Assembly (NCBI GenBank): GCA_017629415.1
Contig: JAGBXG010000130.1
Coordinates: 1 to 6,971 of the forward strand
Length of the DNA stretch: 6,971 bases
Reading direction: 5' to 3'
DNA from: Pseudomonadota bacterium
Lineage (GTDB): Bacteria > Myxococcota > Bradymonadia > UBA4248
Below are positions 1-5,960 of this stretch, in pieces. The position numbers and the translations under genes were made by a program. Position 1 is the stretch's first letter. The number at the start of each line of letters is the position of its first letter. Below the pieces are notes generated by a model. That model had not been told where the DNA came from. It saw nothing but the letters and a program-made list of their open reading frames with translations, and made no database searches.

Positions 1-323
1 CAAGTTTTTTTGTGGGTTAGCCGGGTACTGATGACTGACGTTTTGTGGCGAAATGGGCCCCTGTATCCCATTCCGCTTGGGTTGGTTTTAACACTTCGTA
101 AATACAGATGGGTTTTTGGCAGGCATTTGGGCTAAACCCCTTGGAACCCATGATGGGGGACTCAAGTTTTTTTGTGGGTTAGCCGGGTACTGATGACTGA
201 CGTTTTGTGGCGAAATGGGCCCCTGTATCCCATTCCGCTTGGGTTGGTTTTAACACTTCGTAAATACTGATGTTTTTTTGCCGGCATTTGGGCTAAGCCC
301 CTTGGAACCCATCGTGGGATGTA
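1..323. repeat. two tandem copies of a 162-bp intergenic repeat
   Basis: Copy 1 (1-162) and copy 2 (from 163 to about 323) are nearly identical; both open with CAAG, seven T and GTGGGTTAGCCGGG. They diverge only near the end, around 105-122 against 267-283, with a few substitutions and a one-base deletion. Each contains AGCCGGGTACTGAT (19-32, 181-194), TAACACTTCGTAA (89-101, 251-263) and a terminal block GGGCTAARCCCCTTGGAACCC followed by a short palindrome of the form CCCAT-N-ATGGG. Diverged reverse-complement versions of the first two blocks lie at 5812-5864, so this is a dispersed family. Open frames through it are short, cross the repeat boundaries and have no convincing ribosome-binding site, so I see no gene here. 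The window begins at a repeat boundary, so more copies may lie to the left. Confidence 0.9.
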
Positions 324-332
324 TGGTTTTTG

Positions 333-390
333 GGGGCTCCGCCCCAAACCCCGCCAAGGGGCTAAGCCCCTTGGAACCCATCATGGGGAT
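333..390 (-). repeat. GC-rich double-palindrome repeat (reverse orientation)
   Basis: On the plus strand this reads GGGGC-TCC-GCCCC (333-345), then AAACCCCG, then a 21-base odd palindrome with arms CCAAGGGGCT and AGCCCCTTGG (354-374), then CCCAT-C-ATGGG (377-387). It is the reverse complement of the repeats at 5705-5778 and 5887-5960, except for the flanks. The two 162-bp units end in a shortened form of the same palindrome. No T-run follows the stems on either strand, so it is not a standard intrinsic terminator. Confidence 0.85.
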
Positions 391-391
391 G

Positions 392-425
392 AAAAAAGGG
401 CGCGTATGCCGTTGGCATAGCGCCC
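392..425 (-). terminator. intrinsic terminator of the carboxypeptidase-kinase operon
   Basis: Read on the minus strand, a 12-bp stem with one bulged base (outer arms GGGCGC/GCGCCC, inner arms TATGCC/GGCATA, three-base loop) is followed directly by six T residues (the A-run at 392-397 on the plus strand). This is the classical intrinsic terminator layout. It lies about 65 bases beyond the kinase stop codon. The stem is the outermost hairpin of the three-hairpin element at 398-478, so a repeat element appears to be serving as the terminator. Confidence 0.75.
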
Positions 426-478
426 TGGGGGTAGGCGCGTATGCCGTAGGCATAGCGCCGCAGGGGGCGGCAGCCCCC
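398..478 (-). repeat. three-hairpin structured repeat element, copy 1
   Basis: Three adjacent hairpins, in minus-strand order: C (463-478; arms GGGGGC/GCCCCC, 4-base loop), B (434-459; arms GGCGC+TATGCC, 3-base loop, complementary arms with one bulged C) and A (398-425; same design, arms one base longer). The B-A spacer reads TACCCCCA on the minus strand and the C-B spacer reads TGC. The same three hairpins, spacers and bulge occur on the plus strand at 4599-4681 with different stem bases, so the fold rather than the sequence appears to be kept. Confidence 0.85.
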
Positions 479-489
479 TTTAAAAAAGA

Positions 490-1773
490 TCAAACATTGA
501 TGGATTGAATGACGCAAATGCGCGGATTGGAAGGTTCGTAAGCCACCTGGCAAGGGAATGGCGTTTTGTATGTATCCTGCTGATTGGAAGGCAAACGTGA
601 TTTGGGATAGAGGCCGACATAGAGACGGCTTTTGGTGAAGAGTGTGCTTTTGGATTCGAAGGTGTATTCGAGGCAAACTTGACCGTTGTGTGTAGAATAA
701 GTGCGGACAATACCGGGCACTTTAACCCATCGGCTGTTGGGCGTGAGCAAGTCGGTTTGGCGTCTGGCTTTCAGTTTGGCAAGGAAGCCTTTAGGTTCGT
801 CATCGGCGGTACCTTCACTGTCAGGTGAGTATTCGGGATCGCGGCCACAGTCGATATTATCAAGCTGGCGGATGACTTCATCGATATCTTTGACGCGTTT
901 TGCAGGCTCTGGTTCGAGAAGATTGCCGAGGAATTTGCGCATATTTTGCGAAGTTTGCGGCGCATGTTTATCGAGGTCCTCGTTGTATTTGAGTCTGAAA
1001 ACGTCTGAATCGATTTCGTAGGGCGGCACACCGGTCAGCATATGGAGTGCAGTTGCACCCAGCGCATAATAGTCGCATTGAACGGAGCAGTTACCGAGCA
1101 TTTGTTCGGGAGCCATGTAACCGTAGGTACCAGCAATCGTTGAACTGCTGGATTTGTTTTGAGGGTTGGCGACGGCACCGAAGTCGATGAGGAACGGATT
1201 AAGTCGGATATCTGCGGCATTTTCGGGCATTTCGCACATGATGTTTGACGGCTTGATATCGCGGTGAACGATAGGCGGGGTATACATTTTGTGCAATGCC
1301 ATCAGGATTTTGCAGATGGGTTTAAACAGGCTGATGACTTCGCGTTCGGTAAAAATACGATTGGGAATTTCTTTTTCAAGACCCACTTCATCTTCACCCA
1401 GTTCGGGTTTGAGATATGACTGAATGGAAGGGGCACTGACGTATTCTTGGACGATAAAACAGTCGTTGCCATCTGGGGAAACCACGTTTTTATAAAACTG
1501 CGGAACACCTTTGATGTGAACACTGGCAAGCAATTCACCTTCACGCTGGAAAAGTTCAAAGCTTTTGTTGTTATCAACTTGAGAAAGCTTGAGGGCTTTA
1601 ATGGCGACTTTTTGGTTGGTTTCGAGGTTTCGAGCCAGCCAAGTTTTGCCGTTGGCACCTTCACCAAGCAAGGAAATATATTCAAATTCATCTGCAAGGA
1701 TTGCAGGTGTTTCGATTTTTTCTGCTTCATGAGCAAGTGTTTCTGATGTTTCGATAATTTCTTGATCTGCCAT
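490..1773 (-). CDS. eukaryotic-like Ser/Thr protein kinase, cytoplasmic, with C-terminal beta-rich domain
   Basis: Predicted to transfer phosphate from ATP to Ser/Thr of partner proteins (Hanks-type family). Numbering from ATG 1773 (427 residues), all core motifs are present: glycine loop GEGANG (37-42), VAIK lysine (K59), alpha-C glutamate (E78), catalytic HRDIKPSN (170-177), DFG (197-199) and APE (221-223). It should therefore be active. The kinase domain covers roughly residues 30-307, followed by a charged linker. The last ~80 residues contain patterns such as VGLYPKSRLP and VAYEPSNPR, resembling the beta-domain called DUF3592; that resemblance is from memory. There is no membrane segment or sensor domain after the kinase, unlike PknB-type receptors. 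The start is uncertain: no clear Shine-Dalgarno precedes ATG 1773, and an in-frame TTG at 1851 would add 26 residues including a hydrophobic run and overlap the upstream gene. The gene lies 59 bases after the carboxypeptidase, probably in one operon. The kinase assignment is near certain; targets are unknown. Confidence 0.93.
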   Translation of the reverse strand: MADQEIIETSETLAHEAEKIETPAILADEFEYISLLGEGANGKTWLARNLETNQKVAIKALKLSQVDNNKSFELFQREGELLASVHIKGVPQFYKNVVSPDGNDCFIVQEYVSAPSIQSYLKPELGEDEVGLEKEIPNRIFTEREVISLFKPICKILMALHKMYTPPIVHRDIKPSNIMCEMPENAADIRLNPFLIDFGAVANPQNKSSSSTIAGTYGYMAPEQMLGNCSVQCDYYALGATALHMLTGVPPYEIDSDVFRLKYNEDLDKHAPQTSQNMRKFLGNLLEPEPAKRVKDIDEVIRQLDNIDCGRDPEYSPDSEGTADDEPKGFLAKLKARRQTDLLTPNSRWVKVPGIVRTYSTHNGQVCLEYTFESKSTLFTKSRLYVGLYPKSRLPSNQQDTYKTPFPCQVAYEPSNPRICVIQSINV

Positions 1774-1832
1774 GATGTATTCGCAAAGGATAGGGTTTAA
1801 GAATAACAGTCCAATCGTGGTGATTTTGAAAG

Positions 1833-4445
1833 TTAAGGAATCATTGTCCAATCTCGGTTATTTTCGCCAGGCTGACATTGCATTTTTTTGCCGTTATCAT
1901 CGGTATGATACTGACCTGAAGGAATGCATTTGTTGTCAATGAGGCAATAACGTTGTGCTGGAAGTGTTGGACATCTATTGTTTCGCATGTCGCAAATGGC
2001 ATCTATGCCAAACAAATCTAAACGCACACCACTTTTTATTGTAGCGCGTTCTATGGAATATTGCAGAGGTTTTTGGAACGTAAAATCAATAAAAGTAGGC
2101 TGATGGGCATCACAATGGACCGATTTGGTCTGTGTGGTGCCGTCCATAAGGGTAACGGTAATATCACGCTTGCCAAAACAAAGCAGACTGTGCGTGCCGT
2201 CTTGACAGCGCGTCAGCCAATGTTCCTGGTTTAAACGTGGAATATCGCTGTATGAAACTTCGGCAATAAGCGGATTCCCTTCGGTGTCACGGACACGGAC
2301 AAGGGTGGAACGGGGGGCGGCATCGAGGAATGTTTCCCACGCCGGGCGGTTGCGTTTGAGAGCATTGCGTCGATCTTCGCCCGTCGGATTGTGCAAAGCC
2401 CCTTCAATGAGATAGGCGTAAGTCCCTGATATCATCCTGAACCAGTCTTGATCAGTGCCGTCAACGGAATAGAGATTTTTAACAACTTGATAAGGTTTTC
2501 CGCTGGCTTGTTCGCCGGCTGCTTCGGCCATTTTTAGCGCCAATTGCCAGGCATTGTCTTGGTCTGATGGTGGATTGTGCAAAGCATCTATCGAATAAGG
2601 CGATAAAATTTTCGTCGAAACCGTATGAAAACTGATGGATGACGCAAACTGCTGAGCATGGAACAGATTCATCATGGTTTGGACTTCCGGTTCACTGGCA
2701 GGAGCGGTGCCGCGATACCAGTAATCTCGAGGGCGTGATGATGATGATTTTTCACCCGTTGCCCCCCATTCAAGCGGATAATTTCGGTTGATATCCACAC
2801 CGGCACCAACGGCAATCGCATTGGGGCGATAGCGGTAAAATCCGGCAGATGGATCGATAGGACCTGCTTTGACAGGATAGGTTTGATGGGGAATGGAGGA
2901 ATTGTTTTGAAAAACACCGCGTCCATTTTTCCGTCCCAAATGATTGGAAACGTGCATGAACATATCGTTGCCGTCTAAATTGACGGTTGGAACAATCCAG
3001 ACTTCGGCATGATTGAGCACAGAGGCATAACGTTGTTGCGCGGTTTCATCTGGGGTTTCACAAAGCTGTTCGAGGACATCGAATGCCATGTCTGTGGCCA
3101 GCAATTCCATGCCATGATGAGCACCGTTAAATAAAAGGCGAGGGGTGGGAACTTCAGGAGAGGCATTGGACAAAACAATGGCTTTGATGTCGTAGCCAAG
3201 ATAGGTCTGACCGATGGATTCGAGGCGGACGTGGGCATAGCGTGTTTTGCATGTCTTGGCATAAGCACGCAGATAGGCATATGTCATGGCCGCATCTTTG
3301 GCACTCCGGTTGGGATCAATGGGGGCTTCGGGATGGCAGCGCATCGGCACGGGACATTTCAAATCACGGGCAGCCTTTCGGAATTCAGAATCGGTAAAAG
3401 CCGTGCGCGGTTCGGTCCAAAAGAAACCTTCGGGCAGTTTGCGTTCGAGATCATTGTTGACAAGCTGCATCATGGCTTTGTTGTCGCATCTAAAAATCTC
3501 GTAACCTTCTATAAAATCGGTGTATTTCAGCGGTGTACAGGCTGTAAGTGCAGGCGTTGCCTGGGTTTTATCTTCGGGCACCATCACATACATATTCGGG
3601 TGCTGACGGATATAGGCATTGGGATCGCCAAGTTTGGGGGCTGCTGCTATGGTATGTGCCGGTTCAAAGGACAGATGAACAAGTCCGGTGGTTTTATCTT
3701 GTTTGCGGTAAATGCGATATCCCATCTGATGGCCGCGTAATGCCGCATCATCGGATTCTAAATGTGCTAATGCTGTCTTCGTTTCGGCATCTAAAATGGC
3801 AACATCGGCATGAGCACCGCGTAATGTCACGACAATCTCAACGCGTGGCGGCCATTTGTTGACTTTGACACCTGCTGTAACTGGAGCCGCAAAACCACCT
3901 TCCCAGCGGTGAATTTGTACATATTGATGGTCAAATGTGACGCTGTAGCCATCAACAGCTTCCGGATTTTCAGGAAATGAAGCCCGATACATCACGGATG
4001 AATCCGGGCGTTTGCCCATTTTTAAAACAGCACGCAAAACGCCATCCGGCGGCACATTTTCATCCGAAATCCAAAAAGAATTTTTGACTTCCGGCGTGTC
4101 TTTCAGACGTAAAACGCCATCCATATAACCCCAGGCCTGCGGCAATTTTAAAGCATCAGCAGCCGTTGACGTTGCATCCAGTAAAACTTTCGGCGTCAAA
4201 TCGTAGACAGGTTCTGATGTTGTATTGTCTATCGTTTTGTCATCTTTATCTGTATTTTTATCTATAATGTCTGTCGTTTCTTGAATATCATTCGTTGTTT
4301 CAGGTTTTTTAACGTGATGCTCTGGTAAAGTTTCCGAGGCATCTGTCACCAGCTTTTGAGATACACCGTCGCCAGTCGGCTTGGGCGTACAAGCTGCAGC
4401 TATCAGTGCCCAAATCACCCAAAAACATGGCTTTAATTGACGCAT
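1833..4445 (-). CDS. secreted M14-family zinc carboxypeptidase, predicted lipoprotein
   Basis: Predicted to remove C-terminal residues from peptides, or act on peptidoglycan peptides, outside the inner membrane. Numbering from ATG 4445 (870 residues): a signal peptide (1-18) ends in IAAAC, a probable lipobox with Cys19. An Asp/Thr/Lys-rich linker (about 20-80) follows, then a beta-rich region (about 100-265) that could be a jelly-roll binding domain (inferred), then a connecting region. The M14 catalytic domain (about 385-708) holds zinc ligands H444 and E447 in HHGME, substrate-binding N553-R554 in DINRNYP, third ligand H607 in SFHTVS, and catalytic E681 in YLIEG. All key residues are present. 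A beta-like domain (713-795) and a tail with five Cys (818, 825, 834, 840, 857) follow. It is far longer than the ~300-residue M14 core because of the added domains. The start was chosen because GAGAGG lies 8 bases upstream of this ATG; in-frame ATGs at 4478 and 4460 lack this and would spoil the signal peptide. It is the first gene of an operon with the kinase. Confidence 0.92.
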   Translation of the reverse strand: MRQLKPCFWVIWALIAAACTPKPTGDGVSQKLVTDASETLPEHHVKKPETTNDIQETTDIIDKNTDKDDKTIDNTTSEPVYDLTPKVLLDATSTAADALKLPQAWGYMDGVLRLKDTPEVKNSFWISDENVPPDGVLRAVLKMGKRPDSSVMYRASFPENPEAVDGYSVTFDHQYVQIHRWEGGFAAPVTAGVKVNKWPPRVEIVVTLRGAHADVAILDAETKTALAHLESDDAALRGHQMGYRIYRKQDKTTGLVHLSFEPAHTIAAAPKLGDPNAYIRQHPNMYVMVPEDKTQATPALTACTPLKYTDFIEGYEIFRCDNKAMMQLVNNDLERKLPEGFFWTEPRTAFTDSEFRKAARDLKCPVPMRCHPEAPIDPNRSAKDAAMTYAYLRAYAKTCKTRYAHVRLESIGQTYLGYDIKAIVLSNASPEVPTPRLLFNGAHHGMELLATDMAFDVLEQLCETPDETAQQRYASVLNHAEVWIVPTVNLDGNDMFMHVSNHLGRKNGRGVFQNNSSIPHQTYPVKAGPIDPSAGFYRYRPNAIAVGAGVDINRNYPLEWGATGEKSSSSRPRDYWYRGTAPASEPEVQTMMNLFHAQQFASSISFHTVSTKILSPYSIDALHNPPSDQDNAWQLALKMAEAAGEQASGKPYQVVKNLYSVDGTDQDWFRMISGTYAYLIEGALHNPTGEDRRNALKRNRPAWETFLDAAPRSTLVRVRDTEGNPLIAEVSYSDIPRLNQEHWLTRCQDGTHSLLCFGKRDITVTLMDGTTQTKSVHCDAHQPTFIDFTFQKPLQYSIERATIKSGVRLDLFGIDAICDMRNNRCPTLPAQRYCLIDNKCIPSGQYHTDDNGKKMQCQPGENNRDWTMIP

Positions 4446-4479
4446 TTTCCAACCTCTCATGACGCAAAGACAAAACATG

Positions 4480-4493
4480 GCGGCATTTGCCGC
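4480..4493. promoter_or_regulatory. 14-base palindrome in the carboxypeptidase leader
   Basis: GCGGCATTTGCCGC is an inverted repeat with 6-bp arms (GCGGCA/TGCCGC). It lies between the predicted transcription start of the leftward operon and its ribosome-binding site. It could be an operator or a small leader hairpin; nothing else supports a role. Confidence 0.3.
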
Positions 4494-4509
4494 ATCATGG
4501 CTTTATATA

Positions 4510-4538
4510 TTTATATATAGACAATAATATTGTGCAAA
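4510..4538 (-). promoter_or_regulatory. sigma70-like promoter for the carboxypeptidase-kinase operon
   Basis: On the minus strand, TTTGCA (4538-4533) is separated by exactly 17 bases from TATAAA (4515-4510). This is 4/6 and 5/6 agreement with the consensus in the most AT-rich stretch of the region. Initiation near 4503 would give a leader of about 58 bases to the ATG at 4445. Sequence match only. Confidence 0.5.
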
Positions 4539-4539
4539 G

Positions 4540-4567
4540 TTCACATTTTTAGATGTTTTGCCATAAA
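4540..4567 (+). promoter_or_regulatory. candidate promoter for the 11-residue-repeat membrane protein
   Basis: TTCACA (4540-4545, 5/6 match to the -35 consensus) is followed 16 bases later by CATAAA (4562-4567, 4/6 match to the -10). A start near 4574 would give a ~135-base leader that includes the three hairpins at 4599-4681. It lies back to back with the leftward promoter, only one base separating the two -35 boxes. This is a weaker call than the leftward promoter. Confidence 0.35.
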
Positions 4568-4598
4568 CTCTGTTTTACAAAAGCTTGCTCTTTTGGGA

Positions 4599-4681
4599 GG
4601 GGGCAGAGCCCCCTGCGGCGCTATTGGCTTCGCCAATACGCGCCTACCCCTGCGGCGCTATTGGCTTCGCCAATACGCGCC
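4599..4681 (+). repeat. three-hairpin structured repeat element, copy 2
   Basis: Plus-strand order: C' (4599-4613; GGGGGC-AGA-GCCCCC), B' (4617-4644) and A' (4654-4681). B' and A' are identical to each other: outer arm GGCGC, inner arm TATTGGC, loop TTC, inner arm GCCAATA, one bulged C, outer arm GCGCC. The spacers are TGC and TACCCCTGC. It matches copy 1 (398-478, minus strand) in order, spacing, bulge and outer stems but not in inner stem bases or loops. No T-run follows, so unlike copy 1 it is unlikely to terminate transcription. It ends 28 bases before the next start codon. Confidence 0.85.
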
Positions 4682-4698
4682 TGCTTCCCTGATTTTAT

Positions 4699-4705
4699 GA
4701 AGGTG
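4699..4705 (+). promoter_or_regulatory. ribosome-binding site of the membrane protein gene
   Basis: GAAGGTG lies just upstream of ATG 4710 at a usable spacing and supports that start over internal ATGs. It is separated by 17 bases from the last hairpin of the three-hairpin element. Confidence 0.6.
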
Positions 4706-4709
4706 TTAT

Positions 4710-5636
4710 ATGTCTTTTTCAAATCATGACCCGGATAATGATGAATTTTTCCAAAGATATTTCAAGGCCAATGCTTCTGATGATTCGTCATTTGGGGCAA
4801 AAGACAATTCTGATGATTCGTCATTTGGGGCAAAAGACAATTCCAATGATTCGTCATTCGAATCGCTTGCCTATTTGCATGATCCCTCATTTGAGACGAA
4901 AGACGATTCCAGCCATTCAAGAGGTGATGCGAAAGACAACTTCGGCGATTCGACATTCATGGTGAAAGACGATTCCGATGATTCGTCGTTCGTGCTGGCT
5001 GACAGTCTTAATCGTGCGTCATCTGGCTCGAATGGTGCTTCTGACAATCTTTCAGACATTGTAACCGCTTACAGTCAAACGCATATGAGTGAGTCAGATC
5101 TGAAAAGATTAAGACTTTTTATCAAAATCGCTCCTCTCATTCCTTTTGTGATATTCGTGGGTTTCTTTTTATGGATTGTCGTCATGATGTTGGGAGATTC
5201 TGGCTTCTTTACGCATATTTCTGATAATGAAGAATTTGATCGTGTTGCTCAAAATCTTGGTTTTGAAGTCACCCATCCAGAAGTCGAGAATGGTAAGCGT
5301 TCTGTGGCAACATTAGAAGGCTGTATCGTCACGTTTGAAGTCAGTCATAATAACGAAGCTGCCACCGATACTTATTTTGACTTGGGCGGAAGCGATTTTA
5401 GTGGAAGAAAATCTTCTCTCAATGACATCACTTCAAGTGGGGATAGCAATGGGGGTAAGTTTAAGGCAACTAAACTGGAAACTACTGTTTTGGTTTCGCA
5501 AATGCCAAAGTCTCATGCGTGCCAATCTAAAGCCGATAAACTCGTTGAAGTCGTGGGTTACGACGAGATTTTTAGGGATTATCCCATGCTGCATGAAATC
5601 GGCAGACGTTTTTCCATGCTCATCTATGGGTTATGA
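4710..5636 (+). CDS. single-pass membrane protein with seven N-terminal 11-residue DSSF repeats; function unknown
   Basis: I do not recognise a family. The 308-residue product has three parts. Residues 23-99 are seven consecutive 11-residue repeats, consensus SDDSSFxAKDN, with no insertions; Phe recurs at 28, 39, 50, 61, 83 and 94, and only unit 5 lacks it (Gly72). The region is acidic and Ser-rich, probably disordered. One membrane helix spans about 140-161; preceding basic residues (KRLRLFIK) suggest a cytoplasmic N-terminus. An outward domain (about 165-308) has two Cys (205, 271) that could pair. There is no cleavable signal peptide. The gene is divergent from the carboxypeptidase-kinase operon and starts at an ATG with a GAAGGTG site, downstream of a three-hairpin leader. 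The Ser-rich cytoplasmic repeats make it a conceivable kinase substrate, but that rests on position only. No clear terminator follows the stop. Confidence 0.85.
   Translation: MSFSNHDPDNDEFFQRYFKANASDDSSFGAKDNSDDSSFGAKDNSNDSSFESLAYLHDPSFETKDDSSHSRGDAKDNFGDSTFMVKDDSDDSSFVLADSLNRASSGSNGASDNLSDIVTAYSQTHMSESDLKRLRLFIKIAPLIPFVIFVGFFLWIVVMMLGDSGFFTHISDNEEFDRVAQNLGFEVTHPEVENGKRSVATLEGCIVTFEVSHNNEAATDTYFDLGGSDFSGRKSSLNDITSSGDSNGGKFKATKLETTVLVSQMPKSHACQSKADKLVEVVGYDEIFRDYPMLHEIGRRFSMLIYGL
4776..5006 (+). repeat. seven in-frame 33-bp coding repeats
   Basis: The DNA behind the 11-residue repeats spans exactly seven 33-base units. Units 1 (4776-4808) and 2 (4809-4841) are identical base for base, indicating a recent duplication. 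Unit 3 starts similarly and units 4-7 have diverged while keeping frame and length. This is likely to vary in copy number between strains. Confidence 0.85.
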
Positions 5637-5704
5637 TGTCTGATGAGCGCGGTGTATTGAGCCTTTGGGCGAAATAGCCGCGCAGCAAGGCGTATGACGG
5701 ATCT

Positions 5705-5778
5705 TTGCGTGTTCCAAGGGGCTGAGCCCCTTGGCGGGGTTTGGGGCGGAGCCCCAAAAGAACTTTGCGTACATCGTG
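5705..5778 (+). repeat. 74-bp palindromic repeat, copy 1
   Basis: It begins TTGCGTGTTCC and contains a 21-base odd palindrome (5714-5734; arms CCAAGGGGCT/AGCCCCTTGG). A second hairpin TTTGGGGC-GGA-GCCCCAAA (5740-5758) and a conserved tail AGAACTTTGCG follow. It differs from the copy at 5887 at three positions (5724, 5770, 5774). The reverse-complement relative is at 333-390. Confidence 0.9.
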
Positions 5779-5801
5779 GATGGGCACTGCGTACGCAAAG
5801 T
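5762..5801. repeat. 11-bp perfect inverted repeat
   Basis: ACTTTGCGTAC (5762-5772) and GTACGCAAAGT (5791-5801) are exact complements separated by 18 bases. The left arm lies in the tail of the 74-bp repeat and the right arm outside it. It may mark an element end, a protein site or an RNA stem; no T-run follows. Confidence 0.6.
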
Positions 5802-5811
5802 CACCAAAGAC

Positions 5812-5874
5812 TTACGAAGTGTTATGTCGCGGGGACGAAAAATGATAGTTATCAGTACCCGGCTCATTCACAAA
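5812..5874 (+). repeat. diverged, shortened copy of the left-end repeat, opposite orientation
   Basis: TTACGAAGTGTTA (5812-5824) and ATCAGTACCCGGCT (5851-5864), followed by a CACAAAA block, reproduce in reverse complement and in the same order the conserved blocks of the 162-bp units. The interval between the two blocks is 26 bases here against 56 at the left end. A CCAAGGGG palindrome follows next in both places, so the two repeat types travel as one composite. Confidence 0.7.
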
Positions 5875-5886
5875 ACATCAAATCCA

Positions 5887-5960
5887 TTGCGTGTTCCAAG
5901 GGGCTCAGCCCCTTGGCGGGGTTTGGGGCGGAGCCCCAAAAGAACTTTGCGCACACCGTG
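5887..5960 (+). repeat. 74-bp palindromic repeat, copy 2
   Basis: Same layout as the copy 182 bases upstream, with 71 of 74 bases identical by eye. The 21-base palindrome is at 5896-5916 and the second stem at 5922-5940. It ends about 120 bases before the start codon of the gene at 6082. The partner arm of the 11-bp inverted repeat seen after copy 1 is absent here. Confidence 0.9.

Noticed and set aside
1..323. CRISPR array
   Set aside because: Only two long units, directly adjacent with no spacers, and no cas genes in the window.
3231..3740. Plus-strand open frame of 169 codons
   Set aside because: It is antisense to the carboxypeptidase, whose zinc ligands and catalytic residues are all intact; the frame's product is Cys/Gly/His-rich without a recognisable domain.
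4446..4478. Longer carboxypeptidase start at ATG 4478
   Set aside because: The extension adds MFCLCVMRGWK before a normal signal peptide and has no ribosome-binding site, while GAGAGG precedes ATG 4445.
490..5636. Composite transposon bounded by inverted repeats
   Set aside because: No transposase or integrase gene and no target-site duplication can be seen; the flanking repeats are internally diverged and look like dispersed intergenic elements. Kept only as a question in the findings.
5740..5758. GGGGC-GGA-GCCCC stems as intrinsic terminators
   Set aside because: The stems are followed by A residues on the plus strand and by no T-run on the minus strand, and they belong to a dispersed repeat.
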